Notes: a model not told the origin generated them from the letters alone. 64,000 nucleotides of DNA from Oleisolibacter albus (GCF_003336875.1 NZ_QGNJ01000012.1:62001-126000); one strand, 5' to 3'; counted from the stretch's first letter, positions 18,821 through 28,455 are shown. Numbers and translations: made by a program.

Positions 18821-18874
18821 ACCAGGGCGGAGCCAGGGACCAGGGCGGAGCCAGGGACCAGGGCGGAGCCAGGG
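18821..18874. repeat. 18-bp perfect tandem repeat, three copies
   Basis: Unit ACCAGGGCGGAGCCAGGG repeated exactly three times, beginning at 18821, 18839 and 18857. It lies directly downstream of the YcjF-family stop codon (18876) and upstream of the KPR gene on the same strand. Confidence 0.95.
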
Positions 18875-18875
18875 A

Positions 18876-19931
18876 TCAGCGTCTTTCCTTCGGCAGGGCC
18901 AGCAGGGCCTTGCGGATGTCGGTCAGGCGGGGACGCCTGTCCTCGGCGAAGGGCAGTGGCCGGCAGAGATGCATGGCGGTCAAGCCGATGCGGGCCACCA
19001 GCAGCCCGTTGACCAGCCCCTGGGCCAGGCGGGAGGAGACGGCGCCGACCACGCCCGCCCCCAGCGCCTCCGCCACCAGACTGTCGCCGGATTCGGCCAG
19101 GCCGGCGATGCCCATGTTCGTCACCATGCGCCGCAGCAGCCGGGCCGAGCCGAGCAGCCCCGGCCGCGCGGCATAGAGGCCGGCCACCTCCCGCAGCAGC
19201 CGCATGGTCCGCCACAGCACCAGGGCCGTGTCCAGCAGGGCCGACGGGCTGAGGGTGGTTCCCAGGGCCACGTCGCGGCTGGCCTTCAGCACCAGCCGGT
19301 AGGCGGCCCGGTCCAGCGGCGCCAGCAGCGTGGCCTCGGTCAGGTCCAGCAGCTCGCGGTCGTCATGGGCATCGGTGACGCTGGCCGTCAGCGCGCGGCC
19401 CGCGGCCGCCATGTCCCCCCGTCCGGCATAAAGGCCGGCGACGCGCCGCATCAGGGGCGCCGCACCGCCATGACCGCCCGCCGCCCGCAGCGACAGGGCG
19501 CGGGTCCGCAGCGCATCCACCTGCTGCAGGCGGAAATAGGCCCGCGCCTCCCGCCCGGCCAGCAGGCCCAGGCTGCCCACGGCCAGGGCACCCAGGCCCG
19601 ACAGCACGCCGCCCAGCCAGGGCGACAGGGCGAAGGCGCGGCCGATGAGGTCGGCCGTGTCGAAGCCGACGGCCACCAGCACCAGCGCCGCCAGCGACCC
19701 GGCCAGCACCCTGGCCGCCCGCAGCCGGCGGCGGGGGGACGGGGGCGGCAGCCCCTCCCCGTCCAGGGCCGCATCCAGGGCCGCCGCCTCTTCCGCCGGG
19801 GCAGGCACCGCCCGGGCGGGATCGAACTCCATCGGCGGAATCCAGGCCGGCCGGCTGGCTGCCGCAGCGACTCCTGTCTCGGCCCCCCGGCCCCTCTCGG
19901 GAGAACGCCCGTGATCGCGTCCCGCGCTCAT
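18876..19931 (-). CDS. YcjF-family (DUF697/TIGR01620) inner-membrane protein
   Basis: Predicted inner-membrane protein of 351 residues. The N-terminal about 80 residues are polar and Ala/Glu/Pro-rich. Two hydrophobic helices follow (VLAGSLAALVLVAVGFDTA and LGGVLSGLGALAVGSLGLLA), then a helical DUF697-like domain with the recurrent RMVTNMGIAGLAESGD and GVVGAVSSRLAQGL segments. The ATG overlaps the ycjX stop in an ATGA junction, so the two proteins are coupled. YcjX-YcjF pairs are conserved and stress-linked in proteobacteria, with unproven function. The 3-prime end abuts the 18-bp tandem repeat. Confidence 0.85.
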   Translation of the reverse strand: MSAGRDHGRSPERGRGAETGVAAAASRPAWIPPMEFDPARAVPAPAEEAAALDAALDGEGLPPPSPRRRLRAARVLAGSLAALVLVAVGFDTADLIGRAFALSPWLGGVLSGLGALAVGSLGLLAGREARAYFRLQQVDALRTRALSLRAAGGHGGAAPLMRRVAGLYAGRGDMAAAGRALTASVTDAHDDRELLDLTEATLLAPLDRAAYRLVLKASRDVALGTTLSPSALLDTALVLWRTMRLLREVAGLYAARPGLLGSARLLRRMVTNMGIAGLAESGDSLVAEALGAGVVGAVSSRLAQGLVNGLLVARIGLTAMHLCRPLPFAEDRRPRLTDIRKALLALPKERR

Positions 19932-21346
19932 GCCAGCCGATCTCCCACCAGGAACTCCAAGGCCTTGTCCAGACGGATGTTGGGCAGGCCGCGCCCGTCG
20001 CGGCCCAGGCCCGGCGGCGGGCGGAAATCGGTGAAGTTGAAGCGGCCGGCCGCGTCCGCCCCGATCTCGTGGTGGCTGGCCGGCACCTCGCCGGGGAAGA
20101 CCACCACCGGCCTGTCGCGTCCCAGGGGGATGCCCTGGACGCTGGGCAAGGGCTGCCCCTGCCAGTCCGCCAGCACCGTGTCGGTGGCCTTGACCGAGGC
20201 CAGGGCGAGGGTGCGCAGCTCCGCCCCGCTGAAGCGGATGGCGCCGATGGGACCGGCCAGGAAGCTTTCCAGCAGTGCCGCCAGATGGGCATGCTGGGCC
20301 GCGGCCACATGGTCGGCCTTGGTGGCGGCGAACAGCACGCGGTCGATGCTGGCCCCGCCCAGCCAGCCCAGCCAGCCGCCGCTGCCATGGCGGAAGCTCT
20401 CCAGCGTGGCGGCCAGGGCGCGCTCCAGATCGGCCAGTCCCGGCGCCCCGGCATTGAGGGCGGAGAGCACGTCGACCAGCACCACCTGCCGGTCCAGCCG
20501 GGCGAAATGCTCGCGGTAGAAGCGGCGCACCACCTTGTCCTTGTAGGCCTCGAACCGCTGGGCCATCAGGGCCTGGAGCGACCCCGGCCCGGCCGCGGCC
20601 CGTGGCGGCAGCGGCGCGAAGGTCAGCACCGGCGCTCCCTCCAGCTCCCCCGGCTCCAGGAAGCGGCCGGGCTGCAACAGGCTGAGTCCGACGCGGCTGG
20701 CGCGGCAATCGCGCAGATACGCGGTATAGCGGTCGGCCAGCCGGCGCGCCGTGGACTCGTCGGCCGGCCCGGCCGGGTCCAGCGTGTCCACATCCTCCAG
20801 GAAGGCGCGGGACAGCGGCGCCCGGCCCGGCCCCGCGGCCAGATCCAGCATGGTCCGCGACCAGGCGGCATAATCCTGGCCCAGCATGGGCAGATCCAGC
20901 AGCCATTCGCCGGGATAATCGACAATGTCCAGGGTCAGGGTGGCGGTGCTGGTCAGCTGGCGGCGCAGCCAGGCCCGGGGCGTGAAACGCAGGGCGATGC
21001 GGATCTCACTGACGGCGCGGGTGGCCTGGGGCCAGCCGGGATGCGGCGCCATCAGCTGGGCCAGATGGCCTTCGTAATCGAATCGCGGCACGGCGGGATC
21101 GGGCTGCGGCTCCAGGCGCGCCGCCCGCAGCCGGCCGCCGGACACCGCCTCCAGCAGCGGCAGGCGCCCGGCCAGCAGCAGATTGTTCAGCACCGAGGTG
21201 ATGAAGACGGTCTTGCCCGAACGGCGCAGCCCCGTGACTCCCAGCCGCAGCGTGGTCCCGGCCAACCGATTGGCCATCTGCGCCAGCCCGTCGGCTGCCC
21301 GCTGGCCCGCATCGCCCAAATCCCCGATCAATCCACGCGACACCAC
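19928..21346 (-). CDS. ycjX: YcjX-family (DUF463) P-loop NTPase
   Basis: Predicted GTP-binding protein of 472 residues. A Walker A loop GLRRSGKT is at about residues 39-46, a Walker B-like DIVDYPGEW follows at about 139-147, and an ATKADHV segment (about 346) can serve as a G4 base-recognition motif. E. coli YcjX is a heat-shock-induced protein partnered with YcjF, and the same arrangement is seen here with a four-base overlap. The start codon is one of two adjacent GTG codons; GGAGG sits one base before the first and four before the second, so the true start may be three bases shorter. Confidence 0.9.
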   Translation of the reverse strand: MVSRGLIGDLGDAGQRAADGLAQMANRLAGTTLRLGVTGLRRSGKTVFITSVLNNLLLAGRLPLLEAVSGGRLRAARLEPQPDPAVPRFDYEGHLAQLMAPHPGWPQATRAVSEIRIALRFTPRAWLRRQLTSTATLTLDIVDYPGEWLLDLPMLGQDYAAWSRTMLDLAAGPGRAPLSRAFLEDVDTLDPAGPADESTARRLADRYTAYLRDCRASRVGLSLLQPGRFLEPGELEGAPVLTFAPLPPRAAAGPGSLQALMAQRFEAYKDKVVRRFYREHFARLDRQVVLVDVLSALNAGAPGLADLERALAATLESFRHGSGGWLGWLGGASIDRVLFAATKADHVAAAQHAHLAALLESFLAGPIGAIRFSGAELRTLALASVKATDTVLADWQGQPLPSVQGIPLGRDRPVVVFPGEVPASHHEIGADAAGRFNFTDFRPPPGLGRDGRGLPNIRLDKALEFLVGDRLA

Positions 21347-21632
21347 ACCTCCGTACCCTGACGGCCACGCCGTACCGGAAGGCGGCCGTGGACCGTGGTA
21401 AGTCTTGATAAGTCGGAAACGGCGCGGGCCGCGTCAAGGAAGGCGCAATGGAATTGTCATATCCAACGCGGAAGTGGCAGTCTAATCTTGGCTTGTGGGA
21501 CGTCGGACCGCTGTGGGAACAATGGACGACTATGGCATCGGCCGCCGGACTTCGTGTTCGGCCGAGGAGCGGGATTGTGGCGTCGGGCATTGAACGGGCA
21601 ATATCCTGTGACTGTAGACGGCATGGGTGGCC

Positions 21633-24527
21633 ATGAATTCCGCATTGCCCCCGGCTGACGCGACCGGCGCGCCGCTGACGACCACCTCTGCGGCCGAGGC
21701 CCCGGTGCTGGTGCCCCTGCGCAAGCGCCTGTCCTTCAAGCAAGCCCGCAACACCGCCCTGCTGACCCTGGTTCTGGGCATGGTGCTGAGCACCGCCCAG
21801 ATCACCATCGACCTGCTGGACATGGAACGGAAGTCCGACCAGCTGGTGCAGCAGGTGCTGGCCACCCTGCAGGAACCGGCGGCCGAGGCCGCCTATGCCT
21901 TCGACCAGGCCCTGGCCGACCGCGTGCTGACCGGCCTGTTCGAGTACCGCCCCGTCTACCGGGCCGTCATCCTGGAGGATTTCGGCAACCAGCTGGCGGC
22001 CAAGGAACGCCCCCAGGCCACCAGCCGCCTGTCCTGGCTGGCGGAACTGCTGCTGCCGCAGGAAAAGACCTTCGCCATCCCGCTGATCATCGAGCGCCAC
22101 AACCAGAATGTGGGCGAGATGCGGGTCAGCATCGACCGGCTGCAGATCGCCGAGGAGTTCTTCCGCCGCGCCGGGATGGTGCTGGCCACCGGCGTCGCCT
22201 GGACCGTGTCGCTGGCCCTGATCCTGGTGGTGATGTTCTACACCAGCCTGACCAAGCCGTTCCTGCGCATGAGCGCAGCCATCGCCGCCATCAATCCGGC
22301 CCGGCCGGCCGAGCGGCTGTTGCCGGTGCCGGCGCAGCACGAGGATGATGAGCTGGGCCTGCTGGCCAAGACCACCAACGCCCTGCTGACGCAGTTCGAC
22401 CGGTCGCTGGTGGAGCGCGAACGCACCCAGGATGCCCTGCGCGAGCGCGAGGCGCGCCTGTCGGGCATCATGGACAATGTGGCCGACGGCATCATCACCC
22501 TGGACGAGGAGCTGCGGATCGAGACCATGAACGCGGCCGCCCTGACTCTGTTCGGCTACGAGCCGGCGGAGGTGCTGGGCCAGCCCTTCGTGACCCTGAT
22601 CCAGGACCGGGACTGGACCCGGGTGGCCATGGCGTTGATGGCCTGCCTGCGCCGGATGGACGACAGCCGCCTGCGCGACGGCCGGGCCGAGATCCACGGC
22701 AAGCGCAAGACCGGCGATGTTTTCGCCATGGCCTTCGGCGTCAGCCAGATGCATCTGGGCGACCGGCATACCGCCATCTGCGTGGTCCAGGACATCACCG
22801 CCCGCAAACGCAACGAACAGGCCCTGCGCGAAAGCGAAGAGCGGCTGAAGCTGGCCGTGCGGGCCACCCGCTCCGGCGTCTTCGACATCGACTATGTCAA
22901 GGGGACCTGGTGGTGGAGCCCGGAATTCATCGAGATGCTAGGCTATGACGCCGCCGAGGCGCAGCATGCCTTCAAGCTGTTCGAAGGTCTCCTGCATCCC
23001 GACGATCGCGACACGGTGATGGGCCGGATGCAGCGTTATCTGGCCGGTGATGTCAGCGATTATCTCTCGCTGTTCCGCCTGCGCCACAGCGATGGCAGCT
23101 GGGTCTGGATCGAGGCCCGCGGGCAGGTCCTCCGCGACGATCAGGGCAAGGCATTGCGCTTCACCGGCACCATGTCGGACGTGTCCGACCGCAAGCGGTT
23201 CGAGGAGCAGCTGATGTATGTCAGCACCCACGATCCGCTGACCGGCCTGCCCAACCGCAGTCTGGTCCAGGACCGGGTGCGCCATGCCCTGGCCCATGCC
23301 GAACGCAAGGGCACCACCGTGGCCGTGCTGTTGCTGGACCTGGACCGGTTCAAGCTGATCAATGACAGTCTGGGGCACCAGACGGGCGACAAGCTGCTGC
23401 GGGCCATGGCCCAAAGACTCACCGCCAGTGTCCGCGCCGCCGACACCGTGGCACGCCAGGGCGCAGATGAATTCCTGATCCTGGCCGAGGATCTGCCGGA
23501 CCCGCAGATGGCCGGGCGCATCGCCGAGACCATCCTGCTCGGCATGTCCCGCCCCTTCAACATCGACGGGCAGCAGTTGTTCGTCACCGGGTCCATCGGC
23601 ATCAGCCTGTATCCGACCGACGCCGCCGATATCGACGCGCTGATCCGCGATGCCGATACCGCCATGCATACGGCCAAGGTGGTGGGCGGCAACGGCTTCC
23701 GCTTCTTCACCCCGCAGATGAACGAAGTGGCGGTGACGCGGCTGTCCACCGAGCGCGCCCTGCGCGAGGCGCTGGAGACGAACCAGTTCCTGCTGCACTA
23801 CCAGCCCAAGATCGATCTGGAGAGCATGGCGGTGGTCGGCGTCGAGGCGCTGATCCGCTGGCGGCACCCCGAACGGGGCTGGGTCAGTCCCGCCGATTTC
23901 ATTCCGGTTGCGGAAGAAACGGGCCTGATCATTCCGATCGGGGATTGGGTGCTGCGGGCCGCCCTGACGCAGATCCGCGACTGGATCGACCGTGGCTTCG
24001 CTCCGCTGCCGGTGGCGGTCAATGTGTCGGTGCGCCAGATCACCTCCACGGAATTCGGGAAGCGGGTATGGACGCTGTGCCGCGAATTCGATGTCAGCCC
24101 GGATCTGCTGGAGTTGGAGATCACCGAGACGGCCATGATGTCCAATCTGGCCAGCATCGCCGATGCCCTGGCCGAGGTGCGCAGCCATGGCATCCGCATC
24201 GCCATTGATGATTTCGGCACCGGTTATTCCTCGCTGTCCTATCTGCGCCGCCTGCCGATCACGACGCTCAAGGTGGACCGTTCCTTCATCGCCGACGCCA
24301 CCACCAACACGGACACGGCCGCCATCGCCGCCACCATCATCGCCATGGGTCGCCAGTTGGGCCTGACGGTGGTGGCCGAGGGAATCGAAACCGAGGACCA
24401 GTTGGACTTCCTGCGGTTGCACCGCTGCGACGAGTTGCAGGGCTACTTCATTTCCAAGCCCCTGCCGCCGAGCGAGCTGGAAGCCCGGTTCATGCAGGCC
24501 CGGACGACGGTTGCTGTCGCCGACTGA
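21633..24527 (+). CDS. Membrane PAS-GGDEF-EAL cyclic-di-GMP protein with GADEF motif
   Basis: Putative c-di-GMP phosphodiesterase of 964 residues. The order is: TM helix (about 35-58), periplasmic sensor of about 125 residues, second TM (about 183-205), HAMP-like linker, a PAS domain (about 280-390), a second PAS/PAC (about 395-515), GGDEF domain (about 520-690) and EAL domain (about 705-945). The GGDEF signature reads GADEF (bases 23460-23474), so cyclase activity is doubtful. The EAL domain keeps EALIRW, DDFGTGYSS and EGIETEDQ, so hydrolysis of c-di-GMP is likely. ATG 21633 was chosen over GTG 21627. It precedes the DUF1302 operon on the same strand by 254 bases; a regulatory link is speculation. 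Confidence 0.92.
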   Translation: MNSALPPADATGAPLTTTSAAEAPVLVPLRKRLSFKQARNTALLTLVLGMVLSTAQITIDLLDMERKSDQLVQQVLATLQEPAAEAAYAFDQALADRVLTGLFEYRPVYRAVILEDFGNQLAAKERPQATSRLSWLAELLLPQEKTFAIPLIIERHNQNVGEMRVSIDRLQIAEEFFRRAGMVLATGVAWTVSLALILVVMFYTSLTKPFLRMSAAIAAINPARPAERLLPVPAQHEDDELGLLAKTTNALLTQFDRSLVERERTQDALREREARLSGIMDNVADGIITLDEELRIETMNAAALTLFGYEPAEVLGQPFVTLIQDRDWTRVAMALMACLRRMDDSRLRDGRAEIHGKRKTGDVFAMAFGVSQMHLGDRHTAICVVQDITARKRNEQALRESEERLKLAVRATRSGVFDIDYVKGTWWWSPEFIEMLGYDAAEAQHAFKLFEGLLHPDDRDTVMGRMQRYLAGDVSDYLSLFRLRHSDGSWVWIEARGQVLRDDQGKALRFTGTMSDVSDRKRFEEQLMYVSTHDPLTGLPNRSLVQDRVRHALAHAERKGTTVAVLLLDLDRFKLINDSLGHQTGDKLLRAMAQRLTASVRAADTVARQGADEFLILAEDLPDPQMAGRIAETILLGMSRPFNIDGQQLFVTGSIGISLYPTDAADIDALIRDADTAMHTAKVVGGNGFRFFTPQMNEVAVTRLSTERALREALETNQFLLHYQPKIDLESMAVVGVEALIRWRHPERGWVSPADFIPVAEETGLIIPIGDWVLRAALTQIRDWIDRGFAPLPVAVNVSVRQITSTEFGKRVWTLCREFDVSPDLLELEITETAMMSNLASIADALAEVRSHGIRIAIDDFGTGYSSLSYLRRLPITTLKVDRSFIADATTNTDTAAIAATIIAMGRQLGLTVVAEGIETEDQLDFLRLHRCDELQGYFISKPLPPSELEARFMQARTTVAVAD

Positions 24528-24781
24528 CCGGGGGAACGCAACTTTCTTACGGGTCCAAAACCCGCAAACAAGCGCTAACCCCTTGTTACGTCTAGGTAAA
24601 GCGTGTCCTTTTTGCCAGGGACGCCAAACGATTTGCACGCCGTCACATGCACGGGCGCATAGAAGCCTTGACGTGCCGACATACCGTGTTTACTGGTCGG
24701 AGAGTGCCAATCCCCGCCCGGGAACGAGGCCGGCAAACCGATCCGATCCGGGCGCAAAAAAACCTGAGTGAGGAGGAACGC

Positions 24782-27019
24782 ATGGCCCGGAAGTGCGCGC
24801 TGTTGGGGCGCCTCTCCCCCCGTATGCTTGCAGGTGTCAGTGCCGTGGCCATCCTGGCCCCCTTGGTGGGGGCGGGTGAGGCCCAGGCGGTCCAGTTCAA
24901 TCGCGGCGACCTGTCCGGCAGCTTCGATACCACCCTGACCCTGGGCGCCCTGTTCCGGGTCCAGAGCGCCGACCCCGATCTGATCGGCGTCGCCAATGGC
25001 GGCCGGGCCTATTCCATCAATGGCGACAATGGCGATCTGAACTATGACAAGGGGCTGGTGTCGCTGGCGGCCCGCGCCACGCACGAGCTGAAGCTGAACT
25101 ACGCCAATCTCGGCGCCTTCGCCCGCGCCACCTATTTCTATGACGCCGTCAATGCCAAGAAGGACAGCAGCAGCTTCGCCCGTACCGGCAAGTTCGACCT
25201 GTCGGATGAGGCGGTGGACCGTGTCGGCCGCGACTTCGAGTTGCTGGATGCCTTCGTCTTCGGCGATTTCGCCATGGGGGAAAGCGGCAATGTCAGCGTC
25301 CGCCTGGGCAACCAGGTGCTGAGCTGGGGTGAAAGCACCTTCATCGCCAACGGCATCAATGTCATCAGCCCGATCAACGTGTCGGCCCTGCGCATCCCCG
25401 GCTCCGAGCTGAAGGAAGCCTTCCTGCCGGTGCCCATCGCCGACATCAATGTCAGCTTCAACGAGAATTTCTCGGTCGAGGCCTTCTACCAGTTCAAGTG
25501 GGACAAGACCGAACCCGAGGCTGCCGGCACCTTCTTCAGCACCAGCGACGCCATCAGCCCCGGCGCCGACCATCTGTTCATCGGCTTCGGCAACTACCTG
25601 TTCACCGACAGCCGCAACCAGGGCGCGGTCCCCGGCTCGGCCCAGGGGGTGTTCCCGCGCTCGCTCTATCCCAACCCGGCCCTGGACGGTCCGCTGACCT
25701 GCATCGGCGTGCCGGGAACGGTGACCCTGCGCCACCCCTGCAACTCGCTGACACCGTTCGGCACCGTGGTCCCGCGGCTGGAGGATGACGAGCCCAGCGA
25801 CCAGGGGCAGTTCGGCTTCGCCGCCCGCCTGTTCTCGCCCGACCTGATGAACACCGAGTTCGGCGCCTATTTCATCAATTACCATTCGCGCCTGCCGGTG
25901 CTGAGTTCGCAGCTGGCCACCTACGAGCAGTTCCTGGTGCCCGGCAACAGCTCACGCTTCACCGATCTCAGCGGCTACCGCGCCGAATATCCCGAAGACA
26001 TCCAGCTGTTCGGCCTCAGCTTCAACACCAACATCGCCGGCATTTCACTCCAGGGTGAATACAGCTTCCGCAAGGACCAGCCGCTGCAGCTGGACGATGT
26101 GGAGCTGCTGCAGGCCACGCTGGCGGCCCCCAGCGTGCTGGGCAGCATCAGCCAGGGCCAGGCCGCCGGCACCGCCGCTGCCCAGCAATCCTATCAGACG
26201 GCCGTCAACCAGGTGCTGCAGATCGCAGCCCCGACCCTGGTCGGCACCCCGTTCACCAGCCTGCCCGCCCCCCTGCAGAGCGCGGTGCAGAGCCAGATCG
26301 CCGCAGCCGGCGGCCCGGCCAGCTATCAGGCCGCGCTGACCGCCGGCGCCACCGCCGGCGCCAACCAGGGGGCAGCGGGTGCCGCCGCCCTGTTCAACAC
26401 CAACCAGATCGTGCGCCGCAACGGCCTCATCCCCACCAGCAGCGCGGCGGCGGCCACGGCCTTCCTGGCCCAGAACTATTTCGGCAAGCGCCTGCAGGGC
26501 TGGGAGCTGTTCGACGTCTCGCAGTTCCAGATGACGGCGACCAAGACCTTACCGCCCATCGTCGGCGCCGATCAGGTGGTGCTGCTGGGCGAGGCCGGCT
26601 TCACCTGGGTCCACGACATGCCGGGCGGCGAGACGCTGCGGCTGGAAGGCCCCGGCACCGTGGTCGGCGGCAACCCGGCGTTCCTGGGCCGGGGCGGCAT
26701 GCCGGATGTGGCCACCGACGGGTTCGGCACCGAGTTCAGCTGGGGTTACCGCATGGTCGCCCGCTTCGACTATCTCAACGCCTTCAACGGCGTCAATCTG
26801 TTCCCGTCGATCAGCTGGCAGCATGATGTGCAGGGCACCACGCCGGCGCCGCTGGGCAACTTCGTCGAGGACCGCATGGCCATCGGCCTGGGCCTGCGCG
26901 CCGTGGTGCGCGAGACCTATACCATCGACCTGAACTACTCCACCTTCTTCGGCGGTGGAAACCGCAACCTGATCAGCGACCGCGACTTCGTGTCGGCCAG
27001 CATCAAGTACAGCTTCTAA
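24782..27019 (+). CDS. DUF1302 family outer-membrane protein
   Basis: Predicted outer-membrane beta-barrel of 745 residues. GAGGAGG lies just before ATG 24782; the signal peptide ends at about residue 36 (GEAQA). Alternating hydrophobic and aromatic strands run through the body and the chain ends SASIKYSF with a terminal phenylalanine, typical of barrel proteins. Residues about 440-563 form an Ala/Gln-rich, apparently non-barrel insertion. In other proteobacteria, as I recall, DUF1302 genes neighbour DUF1329, a YCF48-like gene and an RND/MMPL transporter, exactly the order found here, often near lipid or hydrophobic-compound metabolism. Function is unproven. Confidence 0.88.
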   Translation: MARKCALLGRLSPRMLAGVSAVAILAPLVGAGEAQAVQFNRGDLSGSFDTTLTLGALFRVQSADPDLIGVANGGRAYSINGDNGDLNYDKGLVSLAARATHELKLNYANLGAFARATYFYDAVNAKKDSSSFARTGKFDLSDEAVDRVGRDFELLDAFVFGDFAMGESGNVSVRLGNQVLSWGESTFIANGINVISPINVSALRIPGSELKEAFLPVPIADINVSFNENFSVEAFYQFKWDKTEPEAAGTFFSTSDAISPGADHLFIGFGNYLFTDSRNQGAVPGSAQGVFPRSLYPNPALDGPLTCIGVPGTVTLRHPCNSLTPFGTVVPRLEDDEPSDQGQFGFAARLFSPDLMNTEFGAYFINYHSRLPVLSSQLATYEQFLVPGNSSRFTDLSGYRAEYPEDIQLFGLSFNTNIAGISLQGEYSFRKDQPLQLDDVELLQATLAAPSVLGSISQGQAAGTAAAQQSYQTAVNQVLQIAAPTLVGTPFTSLPAPLQSAVQSQIAAAGGPASYQAALTAGATAGANQGAAGAAALFNTNQIVRRNGLIPTSSAAAATAFLAQNYFGKRLQGWELFDVSQFQMTATKTLPPIVGADQVVLLGEAGFTWVHDMPGGETLRLEGPGTVVGGNPAFLGRGGMPDVATDGFGTEFSWGYRMVARFDYLNAFNGVNLFPSISWQHDVQGTTPAPLGNFVEDRMAIGLGLRAVVRETYTIDLNYSTFFGGGNRNLISDRDFVSASIKYSF

Positions 27020-27066
27020 AACAGGCCGCGACCAACGCGGCACGGAACGATAACTGGGAGGACGCC

Positions 27067-28407
27067 ATGGTGAGTATGAAAGCGGTACTGCTTGGCGGCG
27101 CACTGGCCCTGGCCATGTCCGTTCAGGGCATGGCACAGGACGCGTCGGAGCTGGGCAAGAGCCTGACCCCGATGGGCGCCATCAAGGCCGGTAACGCCGA
27201 TGGCAGCATTCCGGAATGGACCGGCGGTCAGGTGACGCCGCCGGCCGGCTGGAAGGCGGGAGAGCTGGAGATCGATCCCTACAAGGCGGACAAGCCGCTG
27301 TTCACGATCGATGCCAAGAATATGGACAAATATGCGGAGAAGCTGCCGGAGGGGCTGAAGGCCCTGATGAAGCAGTATCCGGATAGCTACAAGATGAATG
27401 TCTATCCGACGCACCGCAGCGCCGGCTATCCCGATCGCATCTACAAGGAAACCGCCGCCAATGCCGGCCGCGCCAAGCTGGCCGAAGGCGGCAATGGTGT
27501 CGAGGGGGCCAAGGAAGGCATCCCCTTCCCGCTGCCGAAGACCGGTGTGGAGGTGGTGTGGAACCATCTGCTGCGCTACCGCGGCACCGACACGGTGCGC
27601 CGCGTCGGCCAGGCCAATCCGCAGGTCGATGGCAGCTACACCATGATCATGCTCGAAGAGAGCGTGAAGTACCTCTACAGCGCCCCCGGCGGCACCGACG
27701 GCAACATCTCCCTGTATTTCCTGCAGGAGGTGGTGGCCCCGGCCCGTCTGGCCGGTGAAATCCTGCTGGTGCATGAGACCATCAACCAGGTCAAGGAGCC
27801 GCGCAACGCCTGGACCTACAATCCCGGCCAGCGCCGCGTCCGCCGTGCGCCCAATGTGGCCTATGACAATCCCGGCACGGCCTCGGACGGGCTGCGCACC
27901 AACGACAATTTCGACATGTTCTCCGGCGCGCCCGACCGCTACGACTGGAAGCTGGTCGGCCGCAAGGAGATGTATGTGCCGTACAACGCCTATACGCTGC
28001 ACGGCAAGGACGTCACCTACGACCAGATCATCAAGCCGCGCCACATCAACCAGGATCTGGCCCGCTACGAGCTGCACCGGGTCTGGGTGGTGGAGGCGAC
28101 GCTGAAGCCGGGCACCAGCCATGTCTATGCCAAGCGCACCTTCTATGTGGACGAGGACAGCTGGCAGATCCTGGTGGCCGATCATTATGACGGCCGCGGC
28201 CAGCTCTGGCGGGTGGGCGAGAGCCACGGCATCTCCTACTACAGCGTGCCGGCCTACTGGTCGACGCTGGACGTGCTCTACGACCTGCAGTCCGGCCGCT
28301 ACACCGGTCTGGGCTTCGACAATCAGGAGCCGCCCTACAGGTTCGACGCCAACCTGACGGCGGCCGATTTCTCGCCCGACTCGCTGCGGCGGGCCGGTGT
28401 TCGCTGA
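27067..28407 (+). CDS. DUF1329 family secreted protein
   Basis: Predicted periplasmic or outer-membrane-associated protein of 446 residues. GGGAGG precedes ATG 27067 and a signal peptide ends at about residue 23 (QGMAQ). The body contains the family features LTPMGAIKAGNADGSIPEW near the mature N-terminus and ARTFYVDEDSW-like (KRTFYVDEDSW) strands in the second half, a region compared with the LolA/LolB lipoprotein-carrier fold (from memory, not verified). It begins 47 bases after the DUF1302 gene and is likely co-transcribed with it. A strong hairpin terminator follows at 28422. A role in moving a hydrophobic ligand through the periplasm is an inference. Confidence 0.88.
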   Translation: MVSMKAVLLGGALALAMSVQGMAQDASELGKSLTPMGAIKAGNADGSIPEWTGGQVTPPAGWKAGELEIDPYKADKPLFTIDAKNMDKYAEKLPEGLKALMKQYPDSYKMNVYPTHRSAGYPDRIYKETAANAGRAKLAEGGNGVEGAKEGIPFPLPKTGVEVVWNHLLRYRGTDTVRRVGQANPQVDGSYTMIMLEESVKYLYSAPGGTDGNISLYFLQEVVAPARLAGEILLVHETINQVKEPRNAWTYNPGQRRVRRAPNVAYDNPGTASDGLRTNDNFDMFSGAPDRYDWKLVGRKEMYVPYNAYTLHGKDVTYDQIIKPRHINQDLARYELHRVWVVEATLKPGTSHVYAKRTFYVDEDSWQILVADHYDGRGQLWRVGESHGISYYSVPAYWSTLDVLYDLQSGRYTGLGFDNQEPPYRFDANLTAADFSPDSLRRAGVR

Positions 28408-28421
28408 TCCCGTCTGACCCA

Positions 28422-28455
28422 GGGCCGGCCGGGCAACCGGCCGGCCCCTTTCTTT
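28422..28455 (+). terminator. Intrinsic terminator inside the DUF1302/RND gene set
   Basis: GGGCCGGCCGG / CCGGCCGGCCC stem with a GCAA loop, followed by CTTTCTTT. It starts 15 bases after the DUF1329 stop and 70 bases before the YCF48-like gene, so the first two genes are likely expressed more strongly than the last two. Confidence 0.75.

Noticed and set aside
18821-18874. CRISPR array
   Set aside because: Repeats are 18 bp, adjoining, with no spacers and no cas genes nearby. The same reasoning applies to all tandem repeats in this window.
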